DNA from: Mesobacillus boroniphilus
Lineage (GTDB): Bacteria; Bacillota; Bacilli; Bacillales; Cytobacillaceae
Length of the DNA stretch: 64,000 bases
Assembly (NCBI RefSeq): GCF_018424685.1
Contig: NZ_QTKX01000002.1
Coordinates: 434,001 to 498,000 of the forward strand
Direction of reading: 5' to 3'
The first letter of the stretch is position 1, and each line of letters opens with the position of its first letter. The notes under the pieces are model-generated. The model did no database searches, was not told where the DNA came from, and worked only from the letters and a program-made list of their open reading frames with translations. The translations under genes and the position numbers were made by a program. Below are positions 16,360 to 26,216 of this stretch, piece by piece.

Positions 16360-16388
16360 AAACAGGCAGAATGCCTGTTTTTTTTTTT
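16359..16388 (+). terminator. Rho-independent terminator
   Basis: AACAGGCA / TGCCTGTT hairpin with a long T run, starting at the NlpC/P60 stop codon. Confidence 0.9.
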
Positions 16389-16390
16389 AT

Positions 16391-16506
16391 GTCTGTTCTC
16401 GCATTGTTGGTGCTTTTCAAACATGCAGATGAGACTAATGGCCTGGTAAAGCATTAAAACTCGTTACATTAGGTTGAGACAGCAACAAAGATGAATAAAA
16501 AGAGTA
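16391..16506. repeat. Degenerate copy of a short inverted-repeat intergenic element (copy E)
   Basis: The left end GTCTGTTCTCGCATTGTTGG and the right end GACAGCAACAAAGATGAATA followed by AAAAGAG resemble the ends of the better preserved elements at 34854, 44812, 44956 and 50906. The rest of the gap up to 16785 shows only AT-rich DNA. Confidence 0.45.
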
Positions 16507-16785
16507 GTGTCGCGCTACTAGTTGATCCTATAAGCATTAAAGGATATAGAAGAACCTAACATCTTAAGATTTGAATAATATTCCAATTACGTTTAAAGGG
16601 TGACTCTAAGCCTATATGAGTTACTAATAATAGAATAATATAGTCGAAATATACTAAAAATTATTTGACCATTATAAGGAAAAAATATATAATTATAGCA
16701 ATAATCTGATTTTTCGGAATAAAAATGGGGTGATTTAGAAATTACATATCTAGCAATAAAAAAATAGATTTGGGGGAATTAAAGA

Positions 16786-19700
16786 ATGAAAAAAAGAAAC
16801 AAGGGGCGTAAAATCGCCTCTAGTGTACTTGCGTCTGCGTTAGTTCTTTCTAGCTTCAGCTTCCCGCTCACTGGTGCTTCTGCTGCTGAAAATGCATATG
16901 CATCAAAAATCAAGCAAATCGAGCAATATAAAGTGAAGCAATTAAAACAGCTGGATGAAAAGTACAAGAAGACAAAAGCATCATTAAAAGCGGAAGATAA
17001 AGTTCGCGTAATCGTTGAAGTTGAAGGCCAAACACCTGTAGAGTACGCTACCAAAGAGGGTAAACTATACAAGGAATTATCAGAGGATACTAAATCTTCA
17101 ATTGCTTCAAAGCTTGAAAAAGCGCAAAAGAGTGTGAAGGATAAGATTAAATCCAATAATATCCGTATGGATCACAAAATGAGTTTTTCCACTGCTTTCA
17201 ACGGATTCAGCGGGGAAGTAACTTACAAAGATATTGCTAAAATCGAAGGTATTGTCGGAGTAAAGAATGTTTACCTGGCAAATGAATACAATCGTCCTGA
17301 AGAAACTCCTGACATGAAGACAAGCCATAACTATATCCAGTCCAACCAGACTTGGGCAGATGCCAACCTTAAAGGCGAAGGGATGATCGTTTCTGTCATT
17401 GATACGGGCGTGGATCCTTCCCACAAGGATTTCGTATTGACAGACAAGTCAAAAGCAGAATTATCGAAGGAAGAAACGGATTCTCTAGTTACTGAAGAAG
17501 GACTCAAAGGAAAGTTCTATTCGGACAAGGTTCCTTACGGTTATAACTATTATGACCAGAACCAGACAATCCTTGACCTTGGACCAGAAGCTTCCATGCA
17601 TGGTATGCACGTTGCAGGAACAGTAGCGGCAAATGGTGATGAGGCCACAGGAGGAATCAAGGGTGTAGCTCCCGAAGCACAGGTCCTTGGAATGAAGGTG
17701 TTCAGTAATGACCCTAATTACCCATCTACATGGTCTGATGTATACTTGGCCGCAATTGACGACTCTATTAAACTAGGTGCAGATGTCCTGAACATGAGCT
17801 TGGGTTCAACTGCATCTTTCTATGAAGAAAACAGTGCAGAAAATCTAGCGATCACTCGTGCGGTTGATAATGGAATCGTCGCTGCTGTATCAGCAGGTAA
17901 CTCAGGCCACATCGGCTACGGTTGGGACAATCCATACCACAAAAACCCTGATATCGGTTTGGTTGGTGCGCCAGGATTGAACACAGATACCATCCAGGTA
18001 GCTGCATCCGGTAATGATGCATACCTTTACCAGCACACTTTTACAGTACAAGGAAACGATACCTTCTCTGCTGTGGGTTACGGAATCGATGATTGGATCA
18101 AGCTTTCTGAGGAATCAGGTCCACTTGAAATGGTAGCCGTGCCGGGAGTCGGTAATGATGCCGATTATGCTGGCGTTGATGTAAAAGGAAAAATCGCTGT
18201 CGTATCACGTGGTTCACTATCATTCTATGATAAAACAATGAATGCTGCTGAGGCAGGCGCAATCGGAATCATCGTTTATAACAATGGGGGAAGTACTTTC
18301 TACCAAAACCAGGGCGGCTGGGATGTTCCGTTCATGCTGATCCAGACTCAGGAAGGAAAGGACCTTCTAGCAGCAATCGAGGCAGGAAATAACATTTTAG
18401 ATGTAAGTCAGACTGGCAAAAAAGAAGACGCTGAAATGGGCCGCATGACGGATTTCACTTCTTGGGGGACAACTCCTAGTCTTGACTTCAAGCCTGAAAT
18501 CACGGCTCCGGGCGGAAAAATCTATTCTACACTGCAAAATGACAAGTACGGTGTCATGAGCGGTACATCCATGGCGGCACCGCATGTTGCGGGTGGATCA
18601 GCGCTTGTACAGCAATACTTGCAATCTGATGAGCGTTTCAGCGAACTGACTGCTGGAGAAAGAACAAAGCTTGCAAAAGTTCTGCTGATGAATACAGCGG
18701 ATGCAATCGATGATCTATATGGACAGCCATTCTCGCCTCGTCGCCAGGGTGCTGGCATGATGCAGACATTTGCAGCAGTGAACACTCCTGCGGTTGTTGT
18801 CGACAGTCAATCGGGAGAAGCGAAAGTAGGACTTAAAGACTTCACGTCGAAGCAGTTCGAAATGACATTGACTGCTAGCAACCTGACTGATGAAGAAGTC
18901 ACGTACAGTGTAGACACTAGCGTACTGACTGACTACTTCTATCAAGTAAATGGCGATGAAGACTATAATGCATTGATTGCTGCCGATATGCCAGGTGCAG
19001 TGGTTGATGCTCCGGAAACAGTTACAGTACCAGCAGGCGAATCTGTTGATTTCACCGTCAGCGTTGATTTGACAAATGCAAAAATCCCAGGCCAGGATAA
19101 GGCTGGACAAGAAACGACTTATGACCTGCGTGAGGATATCTTTGTTGAAGGTTTTGTAACATTGTCTGATGCGAATGGTGCAGAAGATGGACAGCTTCTT
19201 CCAAAATTGAATGTACCATACATGGGCTTCTATGGTGAGTGGGATCGTCCTGAAATCCTTGACGGTTTCACGGGTCTGGGCGAATCAAGATACTATGATC
19301 TTAAGTACCTATTCAAGTCTCCGAGTGAAATGTTATTTGGTGCTGCAGGTAACTTCAATTACCAGGTGCCGGAAAAAGGTTACTATGCTGTTTCGCCAAA
19401 CGGTGACGGAATGTACGACGATGTATATGCGCTTCCATCATTCCTAAGAAACGCTGATGAAGTGCATTACAATGTATTGGATGAGAACGGCAAGTTCCTG
19501 CGCCGTGTCCTATTGGATAAAGATGTAAGGAAGAACTACTATGGAGCTGGAAATGGTAGTGCATTCACTTTCAACCCTGCAGCTGCCTGGGATGGAAAAG
19601 TGAAATCTGCAACTGTAAAAGATGGATTATATTATTATGAAATCAAGTCAGTGATCGATTATGAAGGTGCTGACTGGCAGAGCAAGAAGATCCCAGTATA

Positions 19701-20946
19701 CGTTGATACGACAGCTCCAGAAGTGAAAGCTGCTTATGATGCTGAAACATCAACAGTCAGCTGGGAAGCGAAAGATGAAGGAACAGGCCTAGAGTTTTAT
19801 ACAATTTTTGTCAATGGAACAAAAGTAGCTGAAGTTGCCGGTGATGTAACAAGCCACCAGCTTACGGACGTTCCTGAAAAGGCGTTAATTGAAGTGGCTG
19901 CAGTAGACTATGGATTCAATATTGGATTCGATACAGCTGCGGTTGGCGATACTGAAATGCCGCTGATCTACCTTGAAGATAATGGCCCTGAGCCATATGG
20001 CGCATATAACAGCAAGGAAGTACCGGTAAAAGGTTATGTTAAAGATGACTTTGTCATCAAAACAATAACTGTCAATGGCAAGGAAATTGCTTATACGTTT
20101 AATGAAGAAAAAGGACGTTACGAATTCGCAACGACAACATCTTTTGAGAAAGATGGATTCTACGACGTAATCGTTACAGCTTTGGATCACTCAGGGAAAG
20201 ACTTCTCTATTTCCCGTAAGGTGTTCATTGACACAACTGCTCCGCAAATTACTGTTGATGCACCAAGTAAGGTTAACAAATCAACTGACAAAGTAACAGT
20301 GAAGCTTAACCTTAAAGACAACTTCAATGCGTTATCACTATATGTAAATGATAACCATGAGTACGTAAAGCCGTTCACAAGCCCTATCGATATTCAAAAG
20401 GCTGCAGATGAACTTGTAGAATTGACACTTCCGCTAGAACTGGGAGTGAATACATTCAAGCTTCGCCTATACGACCTTGGAGGCAATGAAACGGTAAAAG
20501 AATTTACAGTTGAACGCTCTGAAGCTGCCAAGAATGGCTGGAAATTTGAAAGCAATAAGTGGTACTACTATGATGAAGACGTCAAGCAGACTGGATGGGT
20601 ACTTGATGGCGGCAAGTGGTATTACCTTGCTGCTGACGGGGTAATGAAGACTGGCTGGGTACTTGACGGCGGCAAATGGTACTTCATGGACAAGTCAGGC
20701 GCAATGAAAACTGGCTGGGTAAAAACTGGCGGCAAGTGGTACTATCTCGATAAGAGTGGTGCCATGAAGACTGGCTGGATCCAGTTAGGAGGACAGTGGT
20801 ACTACTTGAATAAATCAGGTGACATGCAAACAGGCTGGAAACTGATTAACTCAAAATGGTATTACTTCTACGGAAGCGGCGCAATGGCAAAAAGCACAAC
20901 GATTGGCGGATACAAGCTTGGAAATGACGGAGCTTGGATCAGATAG
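16786..20946 (+). CDS. Secreted subtilisin-like (S8) serine protease with choline-binding repeats, paralogue B
   Basis: The 1,386-residue paralogue of the protease at 10364 has the same layout throughout: signal peptide, I9 propeptide, S8 domain with Asp206, His272 and Ser595, inserted PA domain, Fn3-like and Ig-like modules, then about seven choline-binding repeats and a GAWIR cap. Sequence similarity to paralogue A runs over the full length, but many substitutions are scattered, so the duplication is older than that of the nucleotidase modules. GGGGG lies 9 bases before ATG 16786. The two proteases probably have overlapping surface-protein substrates; specificity cannot be read from the sequence. 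Confidence 0.92.
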   Translation: MKKRNKGRKIASSVLASALVLSSFSFPLTGASAAENAYASKIKQIEQYKVKQLKQLDEKYKKTKASLKAEDKVRVIVEVEGQTPVEYATKEGKLYKELSEDTKSSIASKLEKAQKSVKDKIKSNNIRMDHKMSFSTAFNGFSGEVTYKDIAKIEGIVGVKNVYLANEYNRPEETPDMKTSHNYIQSNQTWADANLKGEGMIVSVIDTGVDPSHKDFVLTDKSKAELSKEETDSLVTEEGLKGKFYSDKVPYGYNYYDQNQTILDLGPEASMHGMHVAGTVAANGDEATGGIKGVAPEAQVLGMKVFSNDPNYPSTWSDVYLAAIDDSIKLGADVLNMSLGSTASFYEENSAENLAITRAVDNGIVAAVSAGNSGHIGYGWDNPYHKNPDIGLVGAPGLNTDTIQVAASGNDAYLYQHTFTVQGNDTFSAVGYGIDDWIKLSEESGPLEMVAVPGVGNDADYAGVDVKGKIAVVSRGSLSFYDKTMNAAEAGAIGIIVYNNGGSTFYQNQGGWDVPFMLIQTQEGKDLLAAIEAGNNILDVSQTGKKEDAEMGRMTDFTSWGTTPSLDFKPEITAPGGKIYSTLQNDKYGVMSGTSMAAPHVAGGSALVQQYLQSDERFSELTAGERTKLAKVLLMNTADAIDDLYGQPFSPRRQGAGMMQTFAAVNTPAVVVDSQSGEAKVGLKDFTSKQFEMTLTASNLTDEEVTYSVDTSVLTDYFYQVNGDEDYNALIAADMPGAVVDAPETVTVPAGESVDFTVSVDLTNAKIPGQDKAGQETTYDLREDIFVEGFVTLSDANGAEDGQLLPKLNVPYMGFYGEWDRPEILDGFTGLGESRYYDLKYLFKSPSEMLFGAAGNFNYQVPEKGYYAVSPNGDGMYDDVYALPSFLRNADEVHYNVLDENGKFLRRVLLDKDVRKNYYGAGNGSAFTFNPAAAWDGKVKSATVKDGLYYYEIKSVIDYEGADWQSKKIPVYVDTTAPEVKAAYDAETSTVSWEAKDEGTGLEFYTIFVNGTKVAEVAGDVTSHQLTDVPEKALIEVAAVDYGFNIGFDTAAVGDTEMPLIYLEDNGPEPYGAYNSKEVPVKGYVKDDFVIKTITVNGKEIAYTFNEEKGRYEFATTTSFEKDGFYDVIVTALDHSGKDFSISRKVFIDTTAPQITVDAPSKVNKSTDKVTVKLNLKDNFNALSLYVNDNHEYVKPFTSPIDIQKAADELVELTLPLELGVNTFKLRLYDLGGNETVKEFTVERSEAAKNGWKFESNKWYYYDEDVKQTGWVLDGGKWYYLAADGVMKTGWVLDGGKWYFMDKSGAMKTGWVKTGGKWYYLDKSGAMKTGWIQLGGQWYYLNKSGDMQTGWKLINSKWYYFYGSGAMAKSTTIGGYKLGNDGAWIR

Positions 20947-20956
20947 GAATAATGCA

Positions 20957-20988
20957 GCAGGCCAGGGACCCATAGTCCCTGGCCTGTT
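20957..20988 (+). terminator. Rho-independent terminator
   Basis: CAGGCCAGGGAC / GTCCCTGGCCTG hairpin, followed by a weak T-rich tail. Confidence 0.8.
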
Positions 20989-21099
20989 TCTGTTTGAGGG
21001 GTGTTTACGGTGAGCAGCTTCTAGGAGCGTCGTTTGGAAGCTGCTGCACACATTGAATTGAAGAATATGGAGCATATATAGATTCCGGTTTATGACAAC

Positions 21100-21130
21100 C
21101 AAAAATAAAAACCGAAATTGAATTTCGGTT
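21100..21130 (-). terminator. Rho-independent terminator of the small minus-strand gene
   Basis: Read on the minus strand, AACCGAAATT / AATTTCGGTT is followed by TTTTATTTTTGG. It lies about 10 bases after the stop of the 42-residue ORF. Confidence 0.75.
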
Positions 21131-21140
21131 CGCAAGAGTT

Positions 21141-21269
21141 TTATCCGAGGATTTTCCTCCTTGGTCTATTCCATATCTTTACATATGTAAAACCTTCTTT
21201 GCATTTAAATACCTTGATTCCGAACAATCTCAAAGGAGTCTGTATTTCTTTCATTTGAACTAAAGGCAC
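21141..21269 (-). CDS. 42-residue hypothetical protein
   Basis: A minus-strand ORF starts with GTG at 21269, preceded by GGGAGG at 7 bases spacing. It encodes 42 residues with the core VQMKEIQTPLRLFGIKVFKC and the end WNRPRRKILG. The protein is basic, with a single Cys and no membrane span. A good ribosome binding site and a convergent terminator support a real gene. I do not recognise a family. A longer version from an ATG 15 bases upstream lacks a ribosome binding site. Confidence 0.55.
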   Translation of the reverse strand: MPLVQMKEIQTPLRLFGIKVFKCKEGFTYVKIWNRPRRKILG

Positions 21270-21609
21270 AGAATAACCTCCCATTACAATTTTTTGATAA
21301 TTCAATTATATCTCTTTTGCGAACAATATAGTACAAGATGTTCTCGATAAGAAACGACAAAAATCGCCCTGTTTTATTAGGGGAAGTGCGATAACTTATA
21401 AATGTGATCGAGATAGTTAACCGTTTTGGTTAAAAACATTTAATAGATGTAAGTATGGGAAAAATTGGTCTGGCTGTTTTCTATTAAACTGCTTAACTTT
21501 GTGTGAAAAAATCCGAAAAGAAGAGAAAGAGGAAGACAGAAGCCCTTGTATAACACTCTATGAACTTCTGTATTACAAATAGAGATTGGACTTAACTGGG
21601 GGAATTTAC
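21270..21609. other. Intergenic region without recognised gene
   Basis: AT-rich DNA between the divergent 42-residue gene and the glucosaminidase. It holds an imperfect TAACCGTTTTGGTTA palindrome near 21418-21433. No confident promoter was identified. Confidence 0.4.
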
Positions 21610-23841
21610 TTGAAAAAAGCAGGTGCAATTTTACTCGTATTGATGCTTAGTCTTTCACTCCTTTCGCCTGTCCAGGCAAGTACATTGCCTGCCTGGAAAT
21701 ATCAAAACAATAATTGGTATTACATAAAAGCGGATGGCGCCACGGCTAAGGGGTGGATATTGGACCATAATACCTGGTATTACCTGGGTGCTGATGGTGT
21801 GATGAAAACGGGATGGCTAAAGTGGAGCGGCAAATGGTATTACTTGAATAAGAGCGGTGCCATGCAAAAAAATTGGGAATTAATCAATAAGCAATGGTAT
21901 TTTTTCAATGCTGACGGTTCGATGAAAACAGGATGGCTGTATAATGTAGGTCAGTGGTACTACCTTGCTTCAGGAGGAAATATGCTTACGGGCTGGATTA
22001 CCTGGGGCGGCGAAAAGTATTTCCTGCAATCAAGTGGTGCGATGAAAACAGGATGGCTGACATCTGGAGAGAAAATCTATTATTTTAATAGAAGTGGGGC
22101 AATGGTAAAAGGGTTTCAATCAATTGATGGCAAAGAGTATCAATTCTCAGAATCTGGTGAACTTCTCCCTGAAACTGTAAAAATTACCGGATGGCATTTT
22201 AAAGACGGAAAGTGGTACTACTATGATCAAATCGGAAACAAAGTGACGGGATGGCTTACTGAAGGAGGTAAAAAATATTTCTTGAATAGTGATGGGGTCA
22301 TGCTGACTGGCTGGGTGACAGACGCTGGCAAGAAATATTATTTTAAGTCAGATGGTTCGATGTATACTGGCTGGTTGGACGAAAATCAGCAAACCTTCTA
22401 CTTTGGTGATGACGGCGCAATGCTTACGGGATGGCAGACATTAGGGAATGAACGCTATTTGTTCGGTCTGGATGGCACCGCCTCGAAAGGTCTGACTGTA
22501 TATGATGGAAAAAGGTATTATTTTCATCAGGATGGAAAAATGGCAATTGGCTGGCTTTCTGTTGACAGTAAGACATACTATTTGGGAGCAGATGGTGTAT
22601 CCAGGACGGGGTGGATTTTGGATGGCGGCAAGTGGTACTACCTTCTTGGGACCGATACTCTTGCAACGGGCTGGATCGATGTAAATTATAAGCGTTACTA
22701 TATGGATGGAAAAGGAATAATGCTTACAGGTTGGCTTTTGGACCAGGGGAAATGGTATTATCTCGACCACCCAAATGGTGATATGCATTATGGCTGGATA
22801 ACCTACAATGGAAAGAAATATTATTTGGACCAAAATGGTGTCATGGTGACAGGCGACAAAGAAATAGACGGGCATCTTTACCAATTCAACAATGATGGTT
22901 CGTTGAAGGAAGGGCCGGTTATTCTCTATTCGAACTACAGTCTGACCCAGACAGAAATGGTCAATATCCAAATGACGAAGTCACCGCAGACAGACAAGTA
23001 TCGCAATGATAAATCGTACATCAGCAAAGATTTTATTGCCCTTTCAAGGGAAGATTCAAAAAAGGGAACTGTCACAGCTACCAACCTGAATGTCAGGGAA
23101 GGGGCAGGAACTGGTTTTCGAATCGTGGGCAGCCTTCTGATCGGCACGACGGTGGAAATCCTCGGGGAAACGAATGGCTGGTATGAGATAACATATGGTC
23201 CATGGAAAAATGCAAAAGCGGAAGACGTAGCATATTATATGAATCCAAAAAATTTCAGCCAGTCCAGCGATACCTTCTATCAATTCCTGGTGCTGTCTCG
23301 AAATGCCGGGGTGAGCGTCTCGGAGGTGAATAGCACTATCCTGAATGGAAAAGGGATATTGCATAACAAAGGCCAGGCGTTTGTGAATGCGAGCATCCAG
23401 CATGGAGTGAATGAAATTTACCTAATATCCCATGCCCTTTTGGAAACGGGACATGGCACATCGCCGCTGGCAACCGGTATTCTTGTAAGAGAAGTGGACG
23501 GGAAGCCTGTTGAACCTAGAGTAGTTTACAATATGTATGGAATCGCGGCATATGATGGAACCGCGGAAAAATCAGGGTCCGAATATGCCTATAAAGCAGG
23601 CTGGTTTACTCCTGAAGCTGCGATTATTGGTGGAGCAAAGTTCATTGGGGAAAATTATATTAATAATGCAACTTACAAACAGGACACATTATACAAAATG
23701 CGCTGGAATCCTGGTAAACCAGGTATACACCAATATGCAACCGACGTCGCGTGGGCTGCAAAGCAAGTTTCCAACATAAGCAAACTTTATGGCTTACTGA
23801 ACAATTACAGACTATATTTTGATGTGCCAGTCTATAAGTGA
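21610..23841 (+). CDS. Secreted GH73 N-acetylglucosaminidase with N-terminal choline-binding repeats
   Basis: From TTG 21610 (GGGGG at 21597-21601) the product is 743 residues. The order is signal peptide (to about 27), a long array of about twenty choline-binding repeats (about 30-440), a bacterial SH3 domain (about 486-555; TNLNVREGAG), and a C-terminal glucosaminidase domain (about 575-735). The proposed catalytic Glu612 lies in LLETGHG, and MYGIAAYDG fits the family. The enzyme cleaves the N-acetylglucosaminyl linkage of peptidoglycan, like B. subtilis LytD/LytG. The repeat array is N-terminal, unlike most neighbours, and it lacks the GAWIK-type cap. It likely works in wall turnover or cell separation. 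The upstream TTG at 21586 lacks a ribosome binding site. Confidence 0.9.
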   Translation: MKKAGAILLVLMLSLSLLSPVQASTLPAWKYQNNNWYYIKADGATAKGWILDHNTWYYLGADGVMKTGWLKWSGKWYYLNKSGAMQKNWELINKQWYFFNADGSMKTGWLYNVGQWYYLASGGNMLTGWITWGGEKYFLQSSGAMKTGWLTSGEKIYYFNRSGAMVKGFQSIDGKEYQFSESGELLPETVKITGWHFKDGKWYYYDQIGNKVTGWLTEGGKKYFLNSDGVMLTGWVTDAGKKYYFKSDGSMYTGWLDENQQTFYFGDDGAMLTGWQTLGNERYLFGLDGTASKGLTVYDGKRYYFHQDGKMAIGWLSVDSKTYYLGADGVSRTGWILDGGKWYYLLGTDTLATGWIDVNYKRYYMDGKGIMLTGWLLDQGKWYYLDHPNGDMHYGWITYNGKKYYLDQNGVMVTGDKEIDGHLYQFNNDGSLKEGPVILYSNYSLTQTEMVNIQMTKSPQTDKYRNDKSYISKDFIALSREDSKKGTVTATNLNVREGAGTGFRIVGSLLIGTTVEILGETNGWYEITYGPWKNAKAEDVAYYMNPKNFSQSSDTFYQFLVLSRNAGVSVSEVNSTILNGKGILHNKGQAFVNASIQHGVNEIYLISHALLETGHGTSPLATGILVREVDGKPVEPRVVYNMYGIAAYDGTAEKSGSEYAYKAGWFTPEAAIIGGAKFIGENYINNATYKQDTLYKMRWNPGKPGIHQYATDVAWAAKQVSNISKLYGLLNNYRLYFDVPVYK

Positions 23842-23865
23842 GTCTATTAATATTACAAATTCATT

Positions 23866-23897
23866 AAAAGGCTGGCTATTACTTGGCCGGTCTTTTA
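23866..23897 (+). terminator. Rho-independent terminator
   Basis: AAAAGGCTGGC / GGCCGGTCTTTT stem with two G-U pairs, after the glucosaminidase gene. Confidence 0.7.
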
Positions 23898-24034
23898 TAG
23901 TTTAATAGTCAAAGGCTGATTTTTTGTCGTTTTCTGCCTTTTTTGGCCGAAGGGACATTCTTTAAGTAACTCGGAACCGAGAAGGCAGTAAGATAAAAAA
24001 GCCTATTATAAAAAGAGGAAGGGGAAACAGAGGG

Positions 24035-25987
24035 TTGAGAAAGATTGCTGCAATAAGTTTAAGCTTCATGCTTGCTTTTCCATCCATAGCTGGAGCCGTC
24101 ACCTTGGAAGGAATCAGTGCCGATGGAACAGTGAGCGGCCAAAGTGCGTCTGAAAGCAATGAAAAGACTGCGGAAGAGACAGCGCCATCAATTCAGGATT
24201 CTGGAAATGAAACTGGTATTCCTGAGTCTTCGGGTGGAGAAACGCTGGATACTGGTGAAGGGACAACAGACCCTGTAGAAGGAGAAACGCCAAATCCTGG
24301 TGAGGGGACAACAGATCCAGTAGAAGGAGAAACGCCAGACCCTGGTGAAGGGACTGCAGATCCAGTAGAAGGAGAAACAGATCCAGTAGAAGAACCTGCT
24401 GAACCAGAGACTCCAGCAGAACCTGTTGAGGGAGCTCCTTCGGACGAGCCGGTTGATGGTGAAACTCCAGAGGAACCAGTTGGAGAGAATCCTGCTGAAG
24501 AGGAAACTCCAGAGGAGCCAGAAGCGAAGAATGGCTGGTCACTGGAGGATGGACAATGGTTTTATTATGTGGAAGATGAATTAGCCAGGGGCTGGATTCT
24601 TGATAACGGTAAATGGTATTACCTAAACCCTGAAAATGGCGTCATGGTTACCGGCTGGATTTCCTATGGAGGAAAGCGCTACTACCTGGACCGCAGCGGA
24701 GCAATGGCGGTCGGCTGGTTACATTTAGGCGGCAAAAGGTACTATATGGATTCGACCGGCGCCATGGTGACAGAAAAATGGATCCTGGATGGCGGCAAGT
24801 GGTACTACTTAGGTAAGTACGGCGTCATGCACAAAGGCTGGCTGCTGTATGGGAAGCACTGGTATTATCTCGAGTCAACAGGCGCGATGAAAACAGGATG
24901 GCTCTATTATGACAGCTCCTGGTTCTACCTTATGCCCAAGACAGGCATGATGGCTAGAGGCTGGTTTATGGACAGCCAAAAATGGTATTATGCATATTCG
25001 TATGGAAACCTGGCACAAAACACTATTGTTGAAGGCAGGTATCGTGTAGGGCAAAGTGGTGTTTGGCTGCCAGAGATTGTAAATCCAAGACAAACCTATA
25101 CATATGAGCGTATGGTTGCAGACATAAATTCATTGAAAAAACATTATCCATACCTGATCACGACTGAAGTAATCGGAAAATCGGTTGACGGCAGGGATCT
25201 GCATGCCATTAAAGTAGGAAATGGCAGCAAGGAAATTTTCATAAATGGATCCCACCATGCACGTGAGCATATGACAACGAATCTGCTGATGGAAATGATA
25301 GATGAGTATTCGAAGTCATATGCCGATGGCACGACTTTTTCGGGTTATAATACTCGCAAACTATTGAACAATGTTTCTATTTGGTTTGTGCCGATGGTCA
25401 ATCCTGATGGAGTAACGCTTGTTCAAAAAGGACATTTAAGCGCAAAGAATCCAAACTATGTGTTAATGCTTAATAACAATAGCCGCGACTTTTCTTCGTG
25501 GAAAGCGAACATCCGCGGGGTGGATTTAAACCGTCAGTATCCTGCTGACTGGGCAACCATTGCCAATAACACTGGCAAGCCGTCCCCGCAAAATTATAAA
25601 GGGACTAAGCCGCTAAGCGAGCCAGAAGCTCTCGCGGTATATGAATTCACGAAAAGGCATCAGTTTAAAACGGGCGTTGCGTACCATTCATCAGGACAAA
25701 TCCTTTATTGGTACTTTAAGCAGGCCGGAAGTATATACAATAGAGATTATCTTCTGGCGTTGAAATACAGCTCGATGACTGGTTATTCACTTGTGAAACC
25801 GGTAACCAATCCGAGCGGCGGCGGATTTACTGACTGGTTTATCCAGGATATGAAAATGCCTGGGTTCACTCCGGAAATTTCTCCGTTCACATACGGAAAA
25901 CCTGTACCATTAAGCAACTATGACCGGATTTGGAGTGAAAATAAAGCAGCTGGCTTGATGCTCGCAGAAGACGCCAGCCGCAGATAA
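24035..25987 (+). CDS. Secreted M14 zinc carboxypeptidase with choline-binding repeats
   Basis: The start is TTG 24035 after AGGAAGGGG. The 650-residue product has a signal peptide (to about 22), an acidic Pro/Glu/Thr-rich linker (about 40-165), eight or so choline-binding repeats (about 168-345), and an M14 carboxypeptidase domain (about 352-645). Zinc ligands are His408/Glu411 (HAREH) and His551 (YHSSG), with catalytic Glu614 in PEISPF and substrate-site residues NPDG and NRQYP. Family members trim peptide ends; gamma-D-glutamyl-diamino acid peptidases acting on murein peptides are close relatives, but specificity is not decided here. Together with the endopeptidase and glucosaminidases it suggests wall-peptide trimming. 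Confidence 0.9.
   Translation: MRKIAAISLSFMLAFPSIAGAVTLEGISADGTVSGQSASESNEKTAEETAPSIQDSGNETGIPESSGGETLDTGEGTTDPVEGETPNPGEGTTDPVEGETPDPGEGTADPVEGETDPVEEPAEPETPAEPVEGAPSDEPVDGETPEEPVGENPAEEETPEEPEAKNGWSLEDGQWFYYVEDELARGWILDNGKWYYLNPENGVMVTGWISYGGKRYYLDRSGAMAVGWLHLGGKRYYMDSTGAMVTEKWILDGGKWYYLGKYGVMHKGWLLYGKHWYYLESTGAMKTGWLYYDSSWFYLMPKTGMMARGWFMDSQKWYYAYSYGNLAQNTIVEGRYRVGQSGVWLPEIVNPRQTYTYERMVADINSLKKHYPYLITTEVIGKSVDGRDLHAIKVGNGSKEIFINGSHHAREHMTTNLLMEMIDEYSKSYADGTTFSGYNTRKLLNNVSIWFVPMVNPDGVTLVQKGHLSAKNPNYVLMLNNNSRDFSSWKANIRGVDLNRQYPADWATIANNTGKPSPQNYKGTKPLSEPEALAVYEFTKRHQFKTGVAYHSSGQILYWYFKQAGSIYNRDYLLALKYSSMTGYSLVKPVTNPSGGGFTDWFIQDMKMPGFTPEISPFTYGKPVPLSNYDRIWSENKAAGLMLAEDASRR
24250..24420 (+). 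repeat. In-gene acidic linker repeat
   Basis: DNA coding for a 14-residue unit (DPVEGETPDPGEGT and variants) is repeated about three times, followed by shorter PVE/PAEP units. It forms a flexible, strongly acidic spacer between signal peptide and repeats. Confidence 0.8.
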
Positions 25988-25995
25988 ACAGATAG

Positions 25996-26026
25996 AAAGA
26001 CAGGATGAAATGGATCCTGTCTTTTT
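25996..26026 (+). terminator. Rho-independent terminator
   Basis: AAAGACAGGATC-type stem with GATCCTGTCTTTTT after the carboxypeptidase gene. Confidence 0.88.
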
Positions 26027-26148
26027 CTGTTATGTGGGAAGTGAAAAAATTTTCCCCCGGCTCCTGAGTCCAAGAAGACTGCTTATACTCATCTCTTATC
26101 ATTCGACAAGAATATATTCCAAAGGATGACAAATTCTAATAAAAAATG

Positions 26149-26178
26149 TTTACAAAACGTCTAAGCGCAGTTTAAAAT
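26149..26178 (+). promoter_or_regulatory. Putative SigA promoter of the lic-like operon
   Basis: TTTACA, an 18-base spacer and TAAAAT precede the operon. Repeats of AATGTT around 26178-26206, between promoter and ribosome binding site, could be an operator for the winged-helix domain of the first product (inference). Confidence 0.5.
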
Positions 26179-26216
26179 GTTAATGTTTTCAAAATTTGAA
26201 TGTTTTTGGAGGCTTT

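Noticed and set aside
21471..21530. Another copy of the short inverted-repeat element (GGCTGTTTTCTATTAAACTG)
   Set aside because: Only the left end resembles the family; no convincing right end or flanking duplication.
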